The notes beneath the pieces are model-generated. The model did not search any database, had not been told where the DNA came from, and worked only from the letters and a program-made list of their open reading frames with translations. From Pseudomonas cuatrocienegasensis (GTDB taxonomy: Bacteria; Pseudomonadota; Gammaproteobacteria; Pseudomonadales; Pseudomonadaceae), in assembly GCF_900110925.1 (NCBI RefSeq), contig NZ_FOFP01000001.1, positions 372,001 to 436,000 on the forward strand: a stretch of DNA of 64,000 nt, given 5' to 3'. Of this stretch, positions 7,721-16,797 are shown in pieces (the stretch's first letter is position 1; every line of letters starts with the position of its first letter). A program made the translations under genes and the position numbers.

Positions 7721-10700
7721 TGGTGGAGCGATTCAACCTGTCGGGCTGGGCGCTGCGGCATCGCACGCTGGTCTGGTACAGCATGCTGGTCACCCTGTTG
7801 ATGGGTGCCTATGCCTATCTGGAGCTGGGGCGTGAGGAGGACCCCTCGTTTGCGATCAAGACCATGGTCATCCAGGCACGTTGGCCCGGGGCGAATCTGC
7901 AGGAAACCCTGCAGCAGGTCACTGATCGCCTCGAAAAGAAGCTGGAGGAGGTCGATGCCCTGGACTATGTCCGCAGCTACACCGTGGCGGGTGAGTCCAC
8001 GTTGTTCGTCTTTCTCAAGAGTGAAACGCCGGCACGCGAGATTCCTGCGGCCTGGTACCTGGTGCGCAAGAAAATGCTGGATGTGCGCGGCGAGTTGCCG
8101 AGCGATGTGCAAGGGCCGGCGTTCAATGATGAGTTTGGCGATGTCTTCGGCAGCATTTATGCCCTGACCGGTGACGGGCTGTCCCTGCGCCAGTTACGTG
8201 ACTATGCCGAGCAGATGCGCATTGGCCTCAAGGGTGTGCCCGGGCTGGGCAAGTTCGAGATGCTCGGCAGTCAGCGTGAAGTCATTTACCTGGATTTTTC
8301 CATTCGCAAGCTGGCTGCGCTGGGGATTGATCTCCGCCAGGTCATCCAGAGCTTGCAGGAGCAAAATGCCGTCACGCCAGCCGGGCTTGTCGAGGCGGGT
8401 GAAGAGCGCATCGTGGTGCAAGCCAGCGGACCTTTTCAGGATGAGCAGGACCTGCGGGCGGTCAGCCTGAGGTTTGGTGATCGCCTGCTGCGCCTGAGTG
8501 ATCTGGCGAGTATCGAGCGCAGTTATGCGGAGCCGCCCGCGTCGCTGTTCCGCTTCAATGGCCAACCCGCAATTGGTCTGGCAGTGGCCATGCAGGCGGG
8601 GGGCAATATTCAGTTGTTTGGTGAGCGCTTGCAGCAGCGCGTTGATGAGTTGACCCAGACCCTGCCGTTAGGGATCGATGTGCACCTGGTCTCCAGCCAG
8701 GCGGAGGTGGTGGACCAGGCCATCGGCACCTTCACCCGTGCGCTGTTCGAAGCGGTGTTGATCGTGCTGTTGGTGAGCTTTCTCAGCCTGGGCATGCGCG
8801 CTGGCTTGGTAGTGGCCTGCTCCATTCCCCTGGTGCTGGCGATGGTCTTCCTGTTCATGTCTTACAGCGGTATCACCCTGCAGCGCATCTCCCTGGGTGC
8901 GTTGATTATTGCCCTGGGGTTGCTGGTGGACGATGCGATGATCACGGTGGAGATGATGATCAAGCGCATCGAAGTGGGCGACAGCCTGTCGAAGGCAGCG
9001 ACTTATGCCTACACCTCGACCGCTTTTCCGATGCTGACCGGCACCCTGGTGACGGTTGCCGGTTTTGTGCCTATTGGGCTCAACGCAAGCTCGGCCGGGG
9101 AGTACGTGTTCACCATGTTCGCGGTGATCGCGGTGGCGCTGCTGTTGTCCTGGCTGGTCGCTGTGGTGTTCGCGCCACTGCTGGGTGTCTACCTGCTCAA
9201 GCGTCCTAGCGAGCCTGTGGTGGAGTCGAGCAGCCGCTGGATGCGGGTATTTAGCACCTGGTTGGCGCTGGCGCTGCGCCACCGCAACTGGACCATCGGC
9301 CTGACGCTCTTGGCGTTCGCGGTCTCGATCTGGGCCACCAGCCTGTTGCAGAAGCAGTTCTTCCCCGATTCGGACCGCCCGGAAATACTGGTGGATTTTC
9401 ACCTGCCTCAGCATGGCTCGATCAGTGCCACGCGTGAGGCGATGGACCGCTTCGAGCGCAGCCTGCAAGACGACCCCGACGTGCTGCGCTGGAGCTCTTA
9501 TGTCGGCAAGGGCGCGGTGCGTTTCTACTTGCCGCTCGATCAGCAGTTGAGCCACCCGTTTTATGGGCAGGTGGTGATTGTCAGCCGCGGTGGTGAGGCG
9601 CGTGAGCGGCTGATCACACGGCTCAGAGCGCTCTTGCGAGAGGACTTCGTAGGGATCGGGGCCTATGTGCAGCCATTGAACATGGGGCCGCCAGTGGGAT
9701 GGCCGATCCAGTACCGGGTCAGCGGTCCCGATCTGCATGAGGTGCGCCGGCAGGCCATGAGCCTGGCGGCGATCATCGATGCCAATGCCAATATTGGCCA
9801 GGTTATCTATGACTGGAATGAGCCCGGCAAGGTCCTGCGCATCGATATCGCGCAGGACAAAGCGCGGCAATTCGGCCTGTCCTCCCAGGATATCGCGCAG
9901 ATCCTCAACAGCGTGGTCTCCGGCTCAAGCATTACCCAGGTCCGCGACGGTATCTACCTGGTCGATGTCGTTGCGCGGGCGCAGGCCGAGGAGCGGCAGT
10001 CGCCGGAGCTGCTTGGCAGTTTGCAGATTCCGTCTTCTCGCACGGGTGAATCGATTCCGCTTCTGGCATTCGCCACTATTCGCTATGAGCAGGAACAGCC
10101 ATTAGTCTGGCGGCGTGACCGGCTACCGACTATTACGCTAAAAGCGAATATCGTCGCAAATTTACAACCTGATGCACTCGTTGAGGAATTGCATCCCGCC
10201 ATAGAGGTCTTCAAGGAGCAGTTGCCACCCCGCTATAGCGTCACGGTGGGTGGTGCCGTAGAGGCGAGTGCTCGCTCTCAGGAGCCTATCCTGCGCGTGG
10301 TGCCCTGGATGCTGCTATTGATTGTGACCTTCCTGATGATCCAGTTGCAGAATGTGAAGCAGGTTTTGTTGGTGTTAAGTGTGGCGCCCTTGGGGCTGAT
10401 TGGCGTCGTGGCAGCCTTGTTGTTGACCGGTTCGCCACTTGGTTTTGTGGCGATACTGGGGGTGTTGGCCCTGATCGGTATCATCATTCGCAACTCCGTG
10501 ATCCTGGTCAGTCAGATCGAGGCATTCCGGCAGGCCGGGGACGAGTTAACAGCCGCAGTGGTCAAGGCAACCGAGCATCGATGCCGGCCGATTTTGCTGA
10601 CCGCGGCCGCGGCGAGCCTGGGCATGATCCCCATCGCGCGGGAGGCATTCTGGGGCCCGATGGCTTACGCAATGATTGGCGGCATCGTGGTTGCCACGGT

Positions 10701-10788
10701 TTTAACCTTGTTCTTTTTGCCGGCGCTGTACCTCGCTTGCCACGTACATGCAGGCGACAGGCCGCGTGAAGTGGGCACACGTATTTGA
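7720..10788 (+). CDS. RND efflux transporter (TriC-like)
   Basis: A 1022-residue inner-membrane proton-driven pump of the resistance-nodulation-division superfamily. It begins with a membrane helix followed by GREEDPSF, and the fourth helix carries LLVDDAMI with the paired Asp of the proton relay. A second repeat begins near residue 515 and ends with helices 8-12 (GIIIRNSVILVSQIE). The ATG at 7720 shares a base with the previous stop (TGATG); an upstream TTG is less likely. The neighbourhood suggests export of a lipid-like product of the first gene or of a toxic amphiphile; this is inference. Confidence 0.9.
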   Translation: MVERFNLSGWALRHRTLVWYSMLVTLLMGAYAYLELGREEDPSFAIKTMVIQARWPGANLQETLQQVTDRLEKKLEEVDALDYVRSYTVAGESTLFVFLKSETPAREIPAAWYLVRKKMLDVRGELPSDVQGPAFNDEFGDVFGSIYALTGDGLSLRQLRDYAEQMRIGLKGVPGLGKFEMLGSQREVIYLDFSIRKLAALGIDLRQVIQSLQEQNAVTPAGLVEAGEERIVVQASGPFQDEQDLRAVSLRFGDRLLRLSDLASIERSYAEPPASLFRFNGQPAIGLAVAMQAGGNIQLFGERLQQRVDELTQTLPLGIDVHLVSSQAEVVDQAIGTFTRALFEAVLIVLLVSFLSLGMRAGLVVACSIPLVLAMVFLFMSYSGITLQRISLGALIIALGLLVDDAMITVEMMIKRIEVGDSLSKAATYAYTSTAFPMLTGTLVTVAGFVPIGLNASSAGEYVFTMFAVIAVALLLSWLVAVVFAPLLGVYLLKRPSEPVVESSSRWMRVFSTWLALALRHRNWTIGLTLLAFAVSIWATSLLQKQFFPDSDRPEILVDFHLPQHGSISATREAMDRFERSLQDDPDVLRWSSYVGKGAVRFYLPLDQQLSHPFYGQVVIVSRGGEARERLITRLRALLREDFVGIGAYVQPLNMGPPVGWPIQYRVSGPDLHEVRRQAMSLAAIIDANANIGQVIYDWNEPGKVLRIDIAQDKARQFGLSSQDIAQILNSVVSGSSITQVRDGIYLVDVVARAQAEERQSPELLGSLQIPSSRTGESIPLLAFATIRYEQEQPLVWRRDRLPTITLKANIVANLQPDALVEELHPAIEVFKEQLPPRYSVTVGGAVEASARSQEPILRVVPWMLLLIVTFLMIQLQNVKQVLLVLSVAPLGLIGVVAALLLTGSPLGFVAILGVLALIGIIIRNSVILVSQIEAFRQAGDELTAAVVKATEHRCRPILLTAAAASLGMIPIAREAFWGPMAYAMIGGIVVATVLTLFFLPALYLACHVHAGDRPREVGTRI

Positions 10789-10956
10789 ATAAGAGGCGGG
10801 CTGGAGAGTCGCTCGCACGATAGCCATGAGATGCCCCATTGAAGCAGGGGGCGTCCTCTGACATAAGGACATAGGCCACGATGGCGACACATTATATGAC
10901 CGGCAGGGTGCGATTGGCGTGCCAGATTCCGGCGGTACATCGTATTGGGGTACTGC

Positions 10957-12510
10957 ATGCGCCTTAAGGTTCACTGCCAGAATCGCGTTGGCATTCTGCG
11001 CGATATCCTCGACCTGCTGGTCGACTACGGTATCAACGTTGCCCGTGGTGAGGTGGGGGGCGAGCAGGGCAACGCCATTTACCTGCACTGCCCAAATCTG
11101 ATCAACCTGCAGTTTCAGGCGCTCAAGCCCAAGTTCGTCGGTATTGCCGGAGTATTCGAGGTCAAACGGGTGGGCCTGATGCCCAGCGAGCGACGTAATC
11201 TGGAGCTGAATGCTTTGCTCGGCGCGCTGGATTTTCCCGTGCTGTCGATCGACATGGGCGGCTCGATCGTCGCCGCCAATCGCAGCGCCGCGCAGCTATT
11301 GGGCGTGCGGGTAGATGAGGTGCCAGGCATTGCCCTGTCGCGCTACGCCGAAGACTTCGATTTGCCGGAATTGGTGCGTGCCAACAAGTCGCGGATCAAT
11401 GGTTTACGGGTGAAGGTCAAGGGCGATGTGTTTCTCGCCGATATCGCGCCGCTGCAAACCGAGCATGACGAAAGCGATGCCCTGGCGGGGGCGGTATTGA
11501 CCCTGCACCGTGCCGACCGCGTCGGTGAGCGCATTTATAACGTGCGCAAACAGGAGCTGCGCGGTTTCGACAGCATCTTCCAGAGTTCCAAAGTGATGGC
11601 TGCCGTAGTGCGCGAAGCACGGCGTATGGCGCCGCTGGATGCGCCGCTGCTGATCGAGGGTGAGACTGGCACCGGCAAGGAGTTACTCGCGCGCGCCTGC
11701 CACCTGGCCAGCCCGCGTGGGCAGTCGCCGTTTATGGCGCTGAACTGCGCCGGATTGCCGGAATCCATGGCTGAGACCGAGCTGTTCGGTTACGGCCCCG
11801 GTGCCTTCGAAGGTGCACGCCCAGAGGGCAAACTCGGCCTGCTGGAGCTGACCGCCGGTGGCACGCTGTTTCTCGATGGCGTTGGCGAAATGAGCCCACG
11901 CATGCAGGCCAAGCTACTGCGCTTTCTGCAGGATGGCTGCTTCCGTCGGGTAGGCAGTGATGAAGAGGTGTACCTGGATGTGCGGGTGATCTGCGCGACC
12001 CAGGTGGATTTGTCCGAACTGTGCGGCAAAGGCGAATTCCGCCAGGATCTCTATCACCGTCTCAATGTGCTCAGCCTGCATATTCCGCCGCTGCGCGAGT
12101 GCCTGGACGGCCTGGCGCCGCTGGTCGAGCACTTTCTCGACCAGGCCAGTCGGCAAATTGGCTGCCCGCTACCCAAACTGGCACCGCCGGTGCTGGACAA
12201 GCTCAGTCACTACCACTGGCCGGGTAACGTGCGCCAGCTGGAGAACGTGCTGTTCCAGGCGGTGTCGCTGTGCGACGGGGGGACCGTCAAGCTCGAACAT
12301 ATTCGCTTGCCGGACTATGGTGCGCCGCAACCGCTGGGCGAATTCTCGGTGGAGGGCGGGCTGGATGAGATTCTCGGGCGTTTCGAGAAGGTCGTGTTGG
12401 AGCGTCTCTACCACGAGCATCCAAGCAGTCGACAATTGGGCAAGCGCCTCGGTGTGTCACACACCACCATCGCCAACAAGCTGCGCCAGCATGGCTTGGG
12501 CAAGGAGTAG
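10957..12510 (+). CDS. phhR: TyrR-family activator PhhR
   Basis: Activator of phenylalanine and tyrosine catabolism. The 517 residues hold an N-terminal ACT domain (about 1-70), a PAS domain (78-190), an AAA+ domain with Walker A GETGTGKE and Walker B GGTLFLDG, and a C-terminal helix-turn-helix ending in HTTIANKLRQHG. The sigma-54 contact loop reads GAFEGA rather than GAFTGA, as expected for TyrR-like proteins that can work with sigma-70. ATG at 10957 gives the usual N-terminus MRLKVHCQNRVG; an upstream in-frame TTG is rejected. Normally divergent from and adjacent to phhA, it is here separated from it by the phaG-RND operon. Confidence 0.93.
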   Translation: MRLKVHCQNRVGILRDILDLLVDYGINVARGEVGGEQGNAIYLHCPNLINLQFQALKPKFVGIAGVFEVKRVGLMPSERRNLELNALLGALDFPVLSIDMGGSIVAANRSAAQLLGVRVDEVPGIALSRYAEDFDLPELVRANKSRINGLRVKVKGDVFLADIAPLQTEHDESDALAGAVLTLHRADRVGERIYNVRKQELRGFDSIFQSSKVMAAVVREARRMAPLDAPLLIEGETGTGKELLARACHLASPRGQSPFMALNCAGLPESMAETELFGYGPGAFEGARPEGKLGLLELTAGGTLFLDGVGEMSPRMQAKLLRFLQDGCFRRVGSDEEVYLDVRVICATQVDLSELCGKGEFRQDLYHRLNVLSLHIPPLRECLDGLAPLVEHFLDQASRQIGCPLPKLAPPVLDKLSHYHWPGNVRQLENVLFQAVSLCDGGTVKLEHIRLPDYGAPQPLGEFSVEGGLDEILGRFEKVVLERLYHEHPSSRQLGKRLGVSHTTIANKLRQHGLGKE

Positions 12511-12554
12511 GCGAGGCATCTGCGAGCGTAGTGGCGTCGTACGCATTCTGGGCT

Positions 12555-12633
12555 GGTGCGCATGGCGCACCCTACGTCAGGCTTGCAAAGACCTAGATAA
12601 GGTACCTGCCCCGTAGGGTGCGCCGCGCGCACC
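12555..12633. repeat. Inverted pair of GTAGGGTGCGC repeats
   Basis: GGTGCGCATGGCGCACCCTAC and, further on, GTAGGGTGCGCCGCGCGCACC face each other across about 35 bases. The same unit occurs at 22836-22895 and in degenerate form at 39568-39620. It fills most of the gap between phhR and the DUF799 gene. Confidence 0.65.
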
Positions 12634-12686
12634 AATATCTCTATGCCTGCCAGGAGGACTCGGCTGAGGTTTGGCTGTGCGGTGCT

Positions 12687-13349
12687 TTAGCGTGCGCTGA
12701 TCGGCCGCGCTCTTGGGCCTGGCAGAATGCCATTGACCGGGTTGCTGGTCAGTAGGCGTTGACTGGCGATGCCGGCGATCTCGTGACCACGGTCGCTCAG
12801 GGTGTTGATCACTTGATTGACCAGGGCGGTGACCAGTATGCCCGCCAGACCACCGCCGCTATTTTGCTGCTGCTCCGCGGAGCTGGCGCGGGCGACGCCT
12901 TTCCACAGCTCCTTACCACTGCGCAGATCGACCAGTGTCGCGGTGGCGGTGACCGCCACTTCGCTGCTGATGATCTTGTAGCTGCTGCCGTATTCCGTTA
13001 CGTCGATATACAGCACGGTGTCGGCTGCAAAAATCTCGTAGAGCTTGTTCGGCGAGACGTCGCGGATTTCCTCGGCATTCATCAGGCCGTTCTGCTTGAA
13101 GGTCTCGTCGACCACGGCCACGGGCAGGACGTAGTAGCCAGCCTCGCTAAGGGGCAGGGTGATATGCGAGTAAACGCTGTAAGACGCTTTGACATCAGGT
13201 GATTTGTTAACGGGTGGCAACACCAGGATGGAGGCCGGGTTGCTTTCCTTGAAGGCACTGTAGTCATAGGGCTGCTGCGTGGCACAACCGGCCAGCAGTA
13301 CAACTAATACCAGTGCAGCGAGTGTTCTGAAGGAATGTGGGAAGGTCAT
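12687..13349 (-). CDS. DUF799 (GNA1162-like) lipoprotein
   Basis: A 220-residue predicted outer-membrane lipoprotein with signal peptide and lipobox LLAGC (Cys about residue 21). The body matches DUF799, the family of the meningococcal lipoprotein GNA1162: SILVLPPVNKSPDVKASY, YYVLPVAVVDET and VLYIDVTEYG. ATG at 13349 is chosen; a GTG at 13358 would overlap the upstream stop as GTGA and is a fair alternative. It is the last gene of a three-lipoprotein operon with a DUF4810 protein and a CsgG-like protein. The cellular role is not known. Confidence 0.85.
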   Translation of the reverse strand: MTFPHSFRTLAALVLVVLLAGCATQQPYDYSAFKESNPASILVLPPVNKSPDVKASYSVYSHITLPLSEAGYYVLPVAVVDETFKQNGLMNAEEIRDVSPNKLYEIFAADTVLYIDVTEYGSSYKIISSEVAVTATATLVDLRSGKELWKGVARASSAEQQQNSGGGLAGILVTALVNQVINTLSDRGHEIAGIASQRLLTSNPVNGILPGPRARPISAR

Positions 13350-13354
13350 GTCGA

Positions 13355-13711
13355 TCACTTGGCAAATTTACGCATGAGGAAGTCCATGTACTGAGCGGAC
13401 TCAGGGAACATGGCCTTCTCGGTCTCGAATTGCTGACGTACCTGGTCGGGCTTGCCGATTTCCGCATAGAGCATGCCCAGATGAGCATGAAAGCCGGGCG
13501 GCAAGGTACGGTCTGCGGCACGGGCTTTTTGCGCGCTCTCTTCAAGGGCGGCAATCTGTTCTTCGGCGCTGCTGGTGTTCTCGAAGCGCTGATACACCTG
13601 TTGCTGATAGCCATCCCAGTAATAGAGCGGCTGGGGTGGTGTCACGCAGCCGGTCAGGGTGGCAGCAGCGATAAGGGCAAGGAGCACAAGTGCAGTACGG
13701 GTAACGTTCAT
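13355..13711 (-). CDS. DUF4810 family lipoprotein
   Basis: A small lipoprotein (118 residues) with lipobox LTGC and the DUF4810 signature PLYYWDGYQQQVYQ just after the lipidated Cys. The rest is helical with a TPR-like flavour (GFHAHLGMLYAEIGKPDQVR). ATG at 13711 has GGAG nine bases upstream; an ATG two codons earlier is possible but closer to that site. It lies between the CsgG-like and DUF799 genes, an arrangement that recurs in proteobacteria. Function unknown. Confidence 0.82.
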   Translation of the reverse strand: MNVTRTALVLLALIAAATLTGCVTPPQPLYYWDGYQQQVYQRFENTSSAEEQIAALEESAQKARAADRTLPPGFHAHLGMLYAEIGKPDQVRQQFETEKAMFPESAQYMDFLMRKFAK

Positions 13712-13728
13712 GATCATTTTCTCCGTGC

Positions 13729-14397
13729 TTACTTGACCGGCCGCCAGGCGCCGCTGTCGACACCGTTGACCAGGTTGTTCACGGCTTCACGAATCGCCAG
13801 ATCCAGGACCTTGCCGTTGAGCGTCGAGTCGTAACTGGCCGTGCCGCCAAAGCCGATGATTTCCCGGTTCGACAGGCTGTACTCACCGGCGCCCTGGGCG
13901 GAATAGACCACTTCGGAGGTCGAGACATCGACGATGTTGAGGTTGACCTTGGCGTAGGCAATTTGCTGTTTGCCGCGCCCGAGGATGCCAAACAGTTGAT
14001 GGTCACCCACCTCCTTGCGGCCAAACTCGGTCACGTCGCCAGTGACCACGAAAGTGGCGCCTTTGACCTGCTGAGCCTGCTTGGAGAAACCCGACTCCTG
14101 TTGCAGTTCGGTCAGGTTGTCACGGTCGAGCACATTGAAGCGGTTGGATTGCTGCAAGTGGGTAATCAGGATGGTTTTGGCTTGCCCGCCAAGACGGTCG
14201 ACGCCGTCGCTGAAGATGCCGCGCATATAGCTGGAGCGATTATCGAACTTGCCGACGGAAATCGGGCTACGCGGGCCGCTGTAAGGGCTGTTGGCGGTCG
14301 TGACTTTGGCGACTTCCAGGGTGCGGGACTGCTCAGTGGCGCAGCCGCTGAGCAGTGCAAGCACACCTGCCAGGCTGGCGATAATGATCTTGTTCAT
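13729..14397 (-). CDS. CsgG/HfaB-family lipoprotein
   Basis: A 222-residue lipoprotein (lipobox LLSGC) with the CsgG fold pattern: VGKFDNRSSYMRGIFSDGV, RFNVLDRDNLTEL, VVTGDVTEFGRK and a C-terminal AIREAVNNLV helix. CsgG forms the curli secretion pore, but relatives outside curli operons, including this one beside DUF4810 and DUF799, have other, mostly unknown envelope roles. No curli subunit genes are near. MNKIII at 14397 gives a clean signal peptide; the longer frame upstream does not. Confidence 0.85.
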   Translation of the reverse strand: MNKIIIASLAGVLALLSGCATEQSRTLEVAKVTTANSPYSGPRSPISVGKFDNRSSYMRGIFSDGVDRLGGQAKTILITHLQQSNRFNVLDRDNLTELQQESGFSKQAQQVKGATFVVTGDVTEFGRKEVGDHQLFGILGRGKQQIAYAKVNLNIVDVSTSEVVYSAQGAGEYSLSNREIIGFGGTASYDSTLNGKVLDLAIREAVNNLVNGVDSGAWRPVK

Positions 14398-14727
14398 ACG
14401 GATCTCGTTGAAAAGTAGGCAGGGCAAAACCTGCGAGGGGCAGGGAGCTGCCAAACACATTCATAGGGCATCAGCGCATGGAAGGAATTGTCGCGACCTG
14501 CTTGGCGCGAGGGTGACCTACAGAAGTCTGTCCATGACATTTAAAGCCGAGAGAGTGGTGCTGGGGCGTCCTGCGCTGGCGATTCTAGTGATCGGCAAGG
14601 CGTTTTGCCAGCATTGGTGGGTAGTTGATTTCAGCTATTGTGATGGAGTTCCTGTGGCGCGTGTCGATGTACCGCTCCACTTTTACCGCTAGAGTGTGGC
14701 ACGCAGTCAACCCCAGCAAGGAATGCC
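14398..14727. other. Divergent intergenic region
   Basis: About 330 bp between the lipoprotein operon (leftward) and the DUF2157 gene (rightward). It should hold two promoters, but no motif is clear enough to mark. No gene is seen. Confidence 0.5.
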
Positions 14728-15801
14728 ATGCCAGCGATGAACCGCAGTGATGCCCAGCAGCGCGCCGATGACATCAGTGTGTTCAACCGCGAGCTGAAGC
14801 GCCTGGAGACGGAGCAGGTACTGAGCCTGAGTGATGAGCAGTACAGCCGTCTGCACAGTTATCAGGAGCGATTGCTTAACAGCTACCTGGCTGCCTTCGA
14901 TATCGATCACGACAGCCAGGCCCGGCAGTTGTCGCTGGGCATGCGGGTTGCGTCTTTTCTGGGGGCGCTGGCGCTGGCAGCCAGTGTGTTCTTTCTGTTC
15001 TACCAATTCTGGGGGTTGTTCGGTTCGCTGAGCCAGGTGGCGATTCTATTGTCGGCAAGCATCGCGTCCTTCGGCCTGACGCTGTCGGTGCGGCGCCTGG
15101 ACCGCTCGGGGTACTTCAGCAAGCTGGCGGCTTTACTGGCTTTTACCTGCTTTGTCCTGAACATCAGCATGCTCGGGCAAATCTTCAATATCGCGCCGTC
15201 CAACCATGCGTTGCTGGTCTGGGCGCTTTACGCGTTGCTGCTGGCCTATGCCTGTCATGCGCGTCTGCTGCTGGCCGCGGGGCTCGCTTGTTTGCTGGCT
15301 TTCGCCGCGGCGCAGATCGGCAACTGGCAAGGGATCTACTGGCTGGGTTTCGCCGAGCGCCCAGAAAACTTTATGGTGCCGGCCGTGCTGATCTTCCTAT
15401 TGCCGCTACTCGTCGATCAGCGCCGCTTCGAGGGCTTTGCCATGACCTACCGGGTGTTCGGCCTGCTCGGCGTGTTCGTTCCGGTATTTTGGCTGGCGCA
15501 TTGGGGAGAGGGCAGTTACCTGGCGTACTCGACCGAGTCCATCGAGTTGGCCTACCAGTTTGCCGGGTTCAGCCTGGGCGCCCTGGTGATCTGGCTGGGG
15601 ATACGCCGTGAATGGCCGGAGGTAGTGAACACGGCGCTGAGTTTCTTGGTGCTGTTGCTCTATAGCCGGTTGTTCGACTGGTGGTGGGAGAGCATGCCCA
15701 AATCCCTGTTCTTCCTGCTGCTGGGCCTGGGGGCGGTGCTGATTCTGCTGGTACTGCGTCGTTTGCGCGGCCGTCATGGCCTGCTCGGAGGCCGCCCCTG
15801 A
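14728..15801 (+). CDS. DUF2157 family membrane protein
   Basis: A 357-residue inner-membrane protein. The first 75 residues are soluble and helical, followed by about ten hydrophobic segments. The soluble N-terminus followed by a many-helix bundle is the layout of DUF2157, a family of unknown function. AAGGA lies five bases before the ATG. Its stop overlaps the start of the next gene (TGATG), and the two probably act together. Confidence 0.75.
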   Translation: MPAMNRSDAQQRADDISVFNRELKRLETEQVLSLSDEQYSRLHSYQERLLNSYLAAFDIDHDSQARQLSLGMRVASFLGALALAASVFFLFYQFWGLFGSLSQVAILLSASIASFGLTLSVRRLDRSGYFSKLAALLAFTCFVLNISMLGQIFNIAPSNHALLVWALYALLLAYACHARLLLAAGLACLLAFAAAQIGNWQGIYWLGFAERPENFMVPAVLIFLLPLLVDQRRFEGFAMTYRVFGLLGVFVPVFWLAHWGEGSYLAYSTESIELAYQFAGFSLGALVIWLGIRREWPEVVNTALSFLVLLLYSRLFDWWWESMPKSLFFLLLGLGAVLILLVLRRLRGRHGLLGGRP

Positions 15802-16673
15802 TGAGCCGTTACCTGATCGCTGGCCTGGCGTTGATCGGGCTGACCAATGCTGTCGTGCTGGCAGGCGTGGTATGGAATCGGCAGCCACCGCTCGACAGTC
15901 GCCTGCACCTCTCAGAGCGTGAGCTGGGGACCACTGCGACCTATTGGCACGAGGACAACAGTGGCCTGGCGCTGCGCCTGAATTACCGCTGGCCCAGCCG
16001 GGTAAACGATGACCTGCGCTACCTGCCGATCAGCGCCGAGAAGATGAGCGAACTGGGTTTCGAGGTTCCGCAAACGCTGACCGAGCAGAGCGTGCGGCGC
16101 TACCGCCGTCAGTTGTCGCGTGATGCCGTGCTGGTGCTGGAGCTCAATGGCCCCGCCTATGAACACGAGGTGGCGTTGGCGCGCACCGCCCATGCCGAGG
16201 CATTGCGCCTGCAAAAAGCCGTTCCCGACAGTGAAAAACTGCAAAATGCGCGGGTGAGCGCCGCTAATGCTCTTGAGTATGAAATTCAACGGGCCAGTCG
16301 CCTGCTGGTGGTCGATGTCGGGCTGGATCCGCAGGTACTGCGGGCGCGTTACCCGGATCGCCAGCGCTATGCCCTGGTCCACGCTGTTGTGCAGGTGCAG
16401 AGCAATAATGTGGCCGCTGAGTCGACGGATCTTTCGCAACCCTCACGCTGGACCTGGCACCTGGGCGGCACGGCCTCCGCACCGGGCATGCAGCGCCTCA
16501 ACCTGCCGCAGCACTGGCATGCCACCTTCGCCAGCCTGCCAGTGCAGGAGGGCGCGTCTGGCATCGACTATTCGAGCCGTTACAAGCGCTTTAGTGCCGA
16601 CCTTGCCTTCGGCCGGCGCCTGGAGCCCTGGTTTGTCGAGTTCACCGGACCTGTTACGACCAAGGTGCAATAG
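15801..16673 (+). CDS. Membrane-anchored protein, possibly DUF4824 family
   Basis: A 290-residue protein with one N-terminal hydrophobic helix (about residues 5-23) and a large, probably periplasmic, domain containing LHLSERELG and LRLNYRWPS. I think this is the DUF4824 family often encoded after DUF2157 proteins, but I am not certain of the number. It is translationally coupled to the upstream gene. No enzyme motif is visible. A rho-independent terminator follows about 100 bp downstream. Confidence 0.7.
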   Translation: MSRYLIAGLALIGLTNAVVLAGVVWNRQPPLDSRLHLSERELGTTATYWHEDNSGLALRLNYRWPSRVNDDLRYLPISAEKMSELGFEVPQTLTEQSVRRYRRQLSRDAVLVLELNGPAYEHEVALARTAHAEALRLQKAVPDSEKLQNARVSAANALEYEIQRASRLLVVDVGLDPQVLRARYPDRQRYALVHAVVQVQSNNVAAESTDLSQPSRWTWHLGGTASAPGMQRLNLPQHWHATFASLPVQEGASGIDYSSRYKRFSADLAFGRRLEPWFVEFTGPVTTKVQ

Positions 16674-16768
16674 CCCGTCGTATTAGCAGCGATGCACAGT
16701 GGGGTTATTCAACCCTGCGTGGATTGGATGCAAGCGTTTCTCTACTCGGTTATACGAGTGTTCGAGCA

Positions 16769-16797
16769 AGCGACTCCTTAGTGAGTCGCTTTTTTTT
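16769..16797 (+). terminator. Rho-independent terminator
   Basis: The stem AGCGACTC/GAGTCGCT has a six-base loop CTTAGT and is followed by eight T. It ends transcripts coming from 15801-16673. The stop codon of the opposite-strand LysR gene lies in the loop region. Confidence 0.85.
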
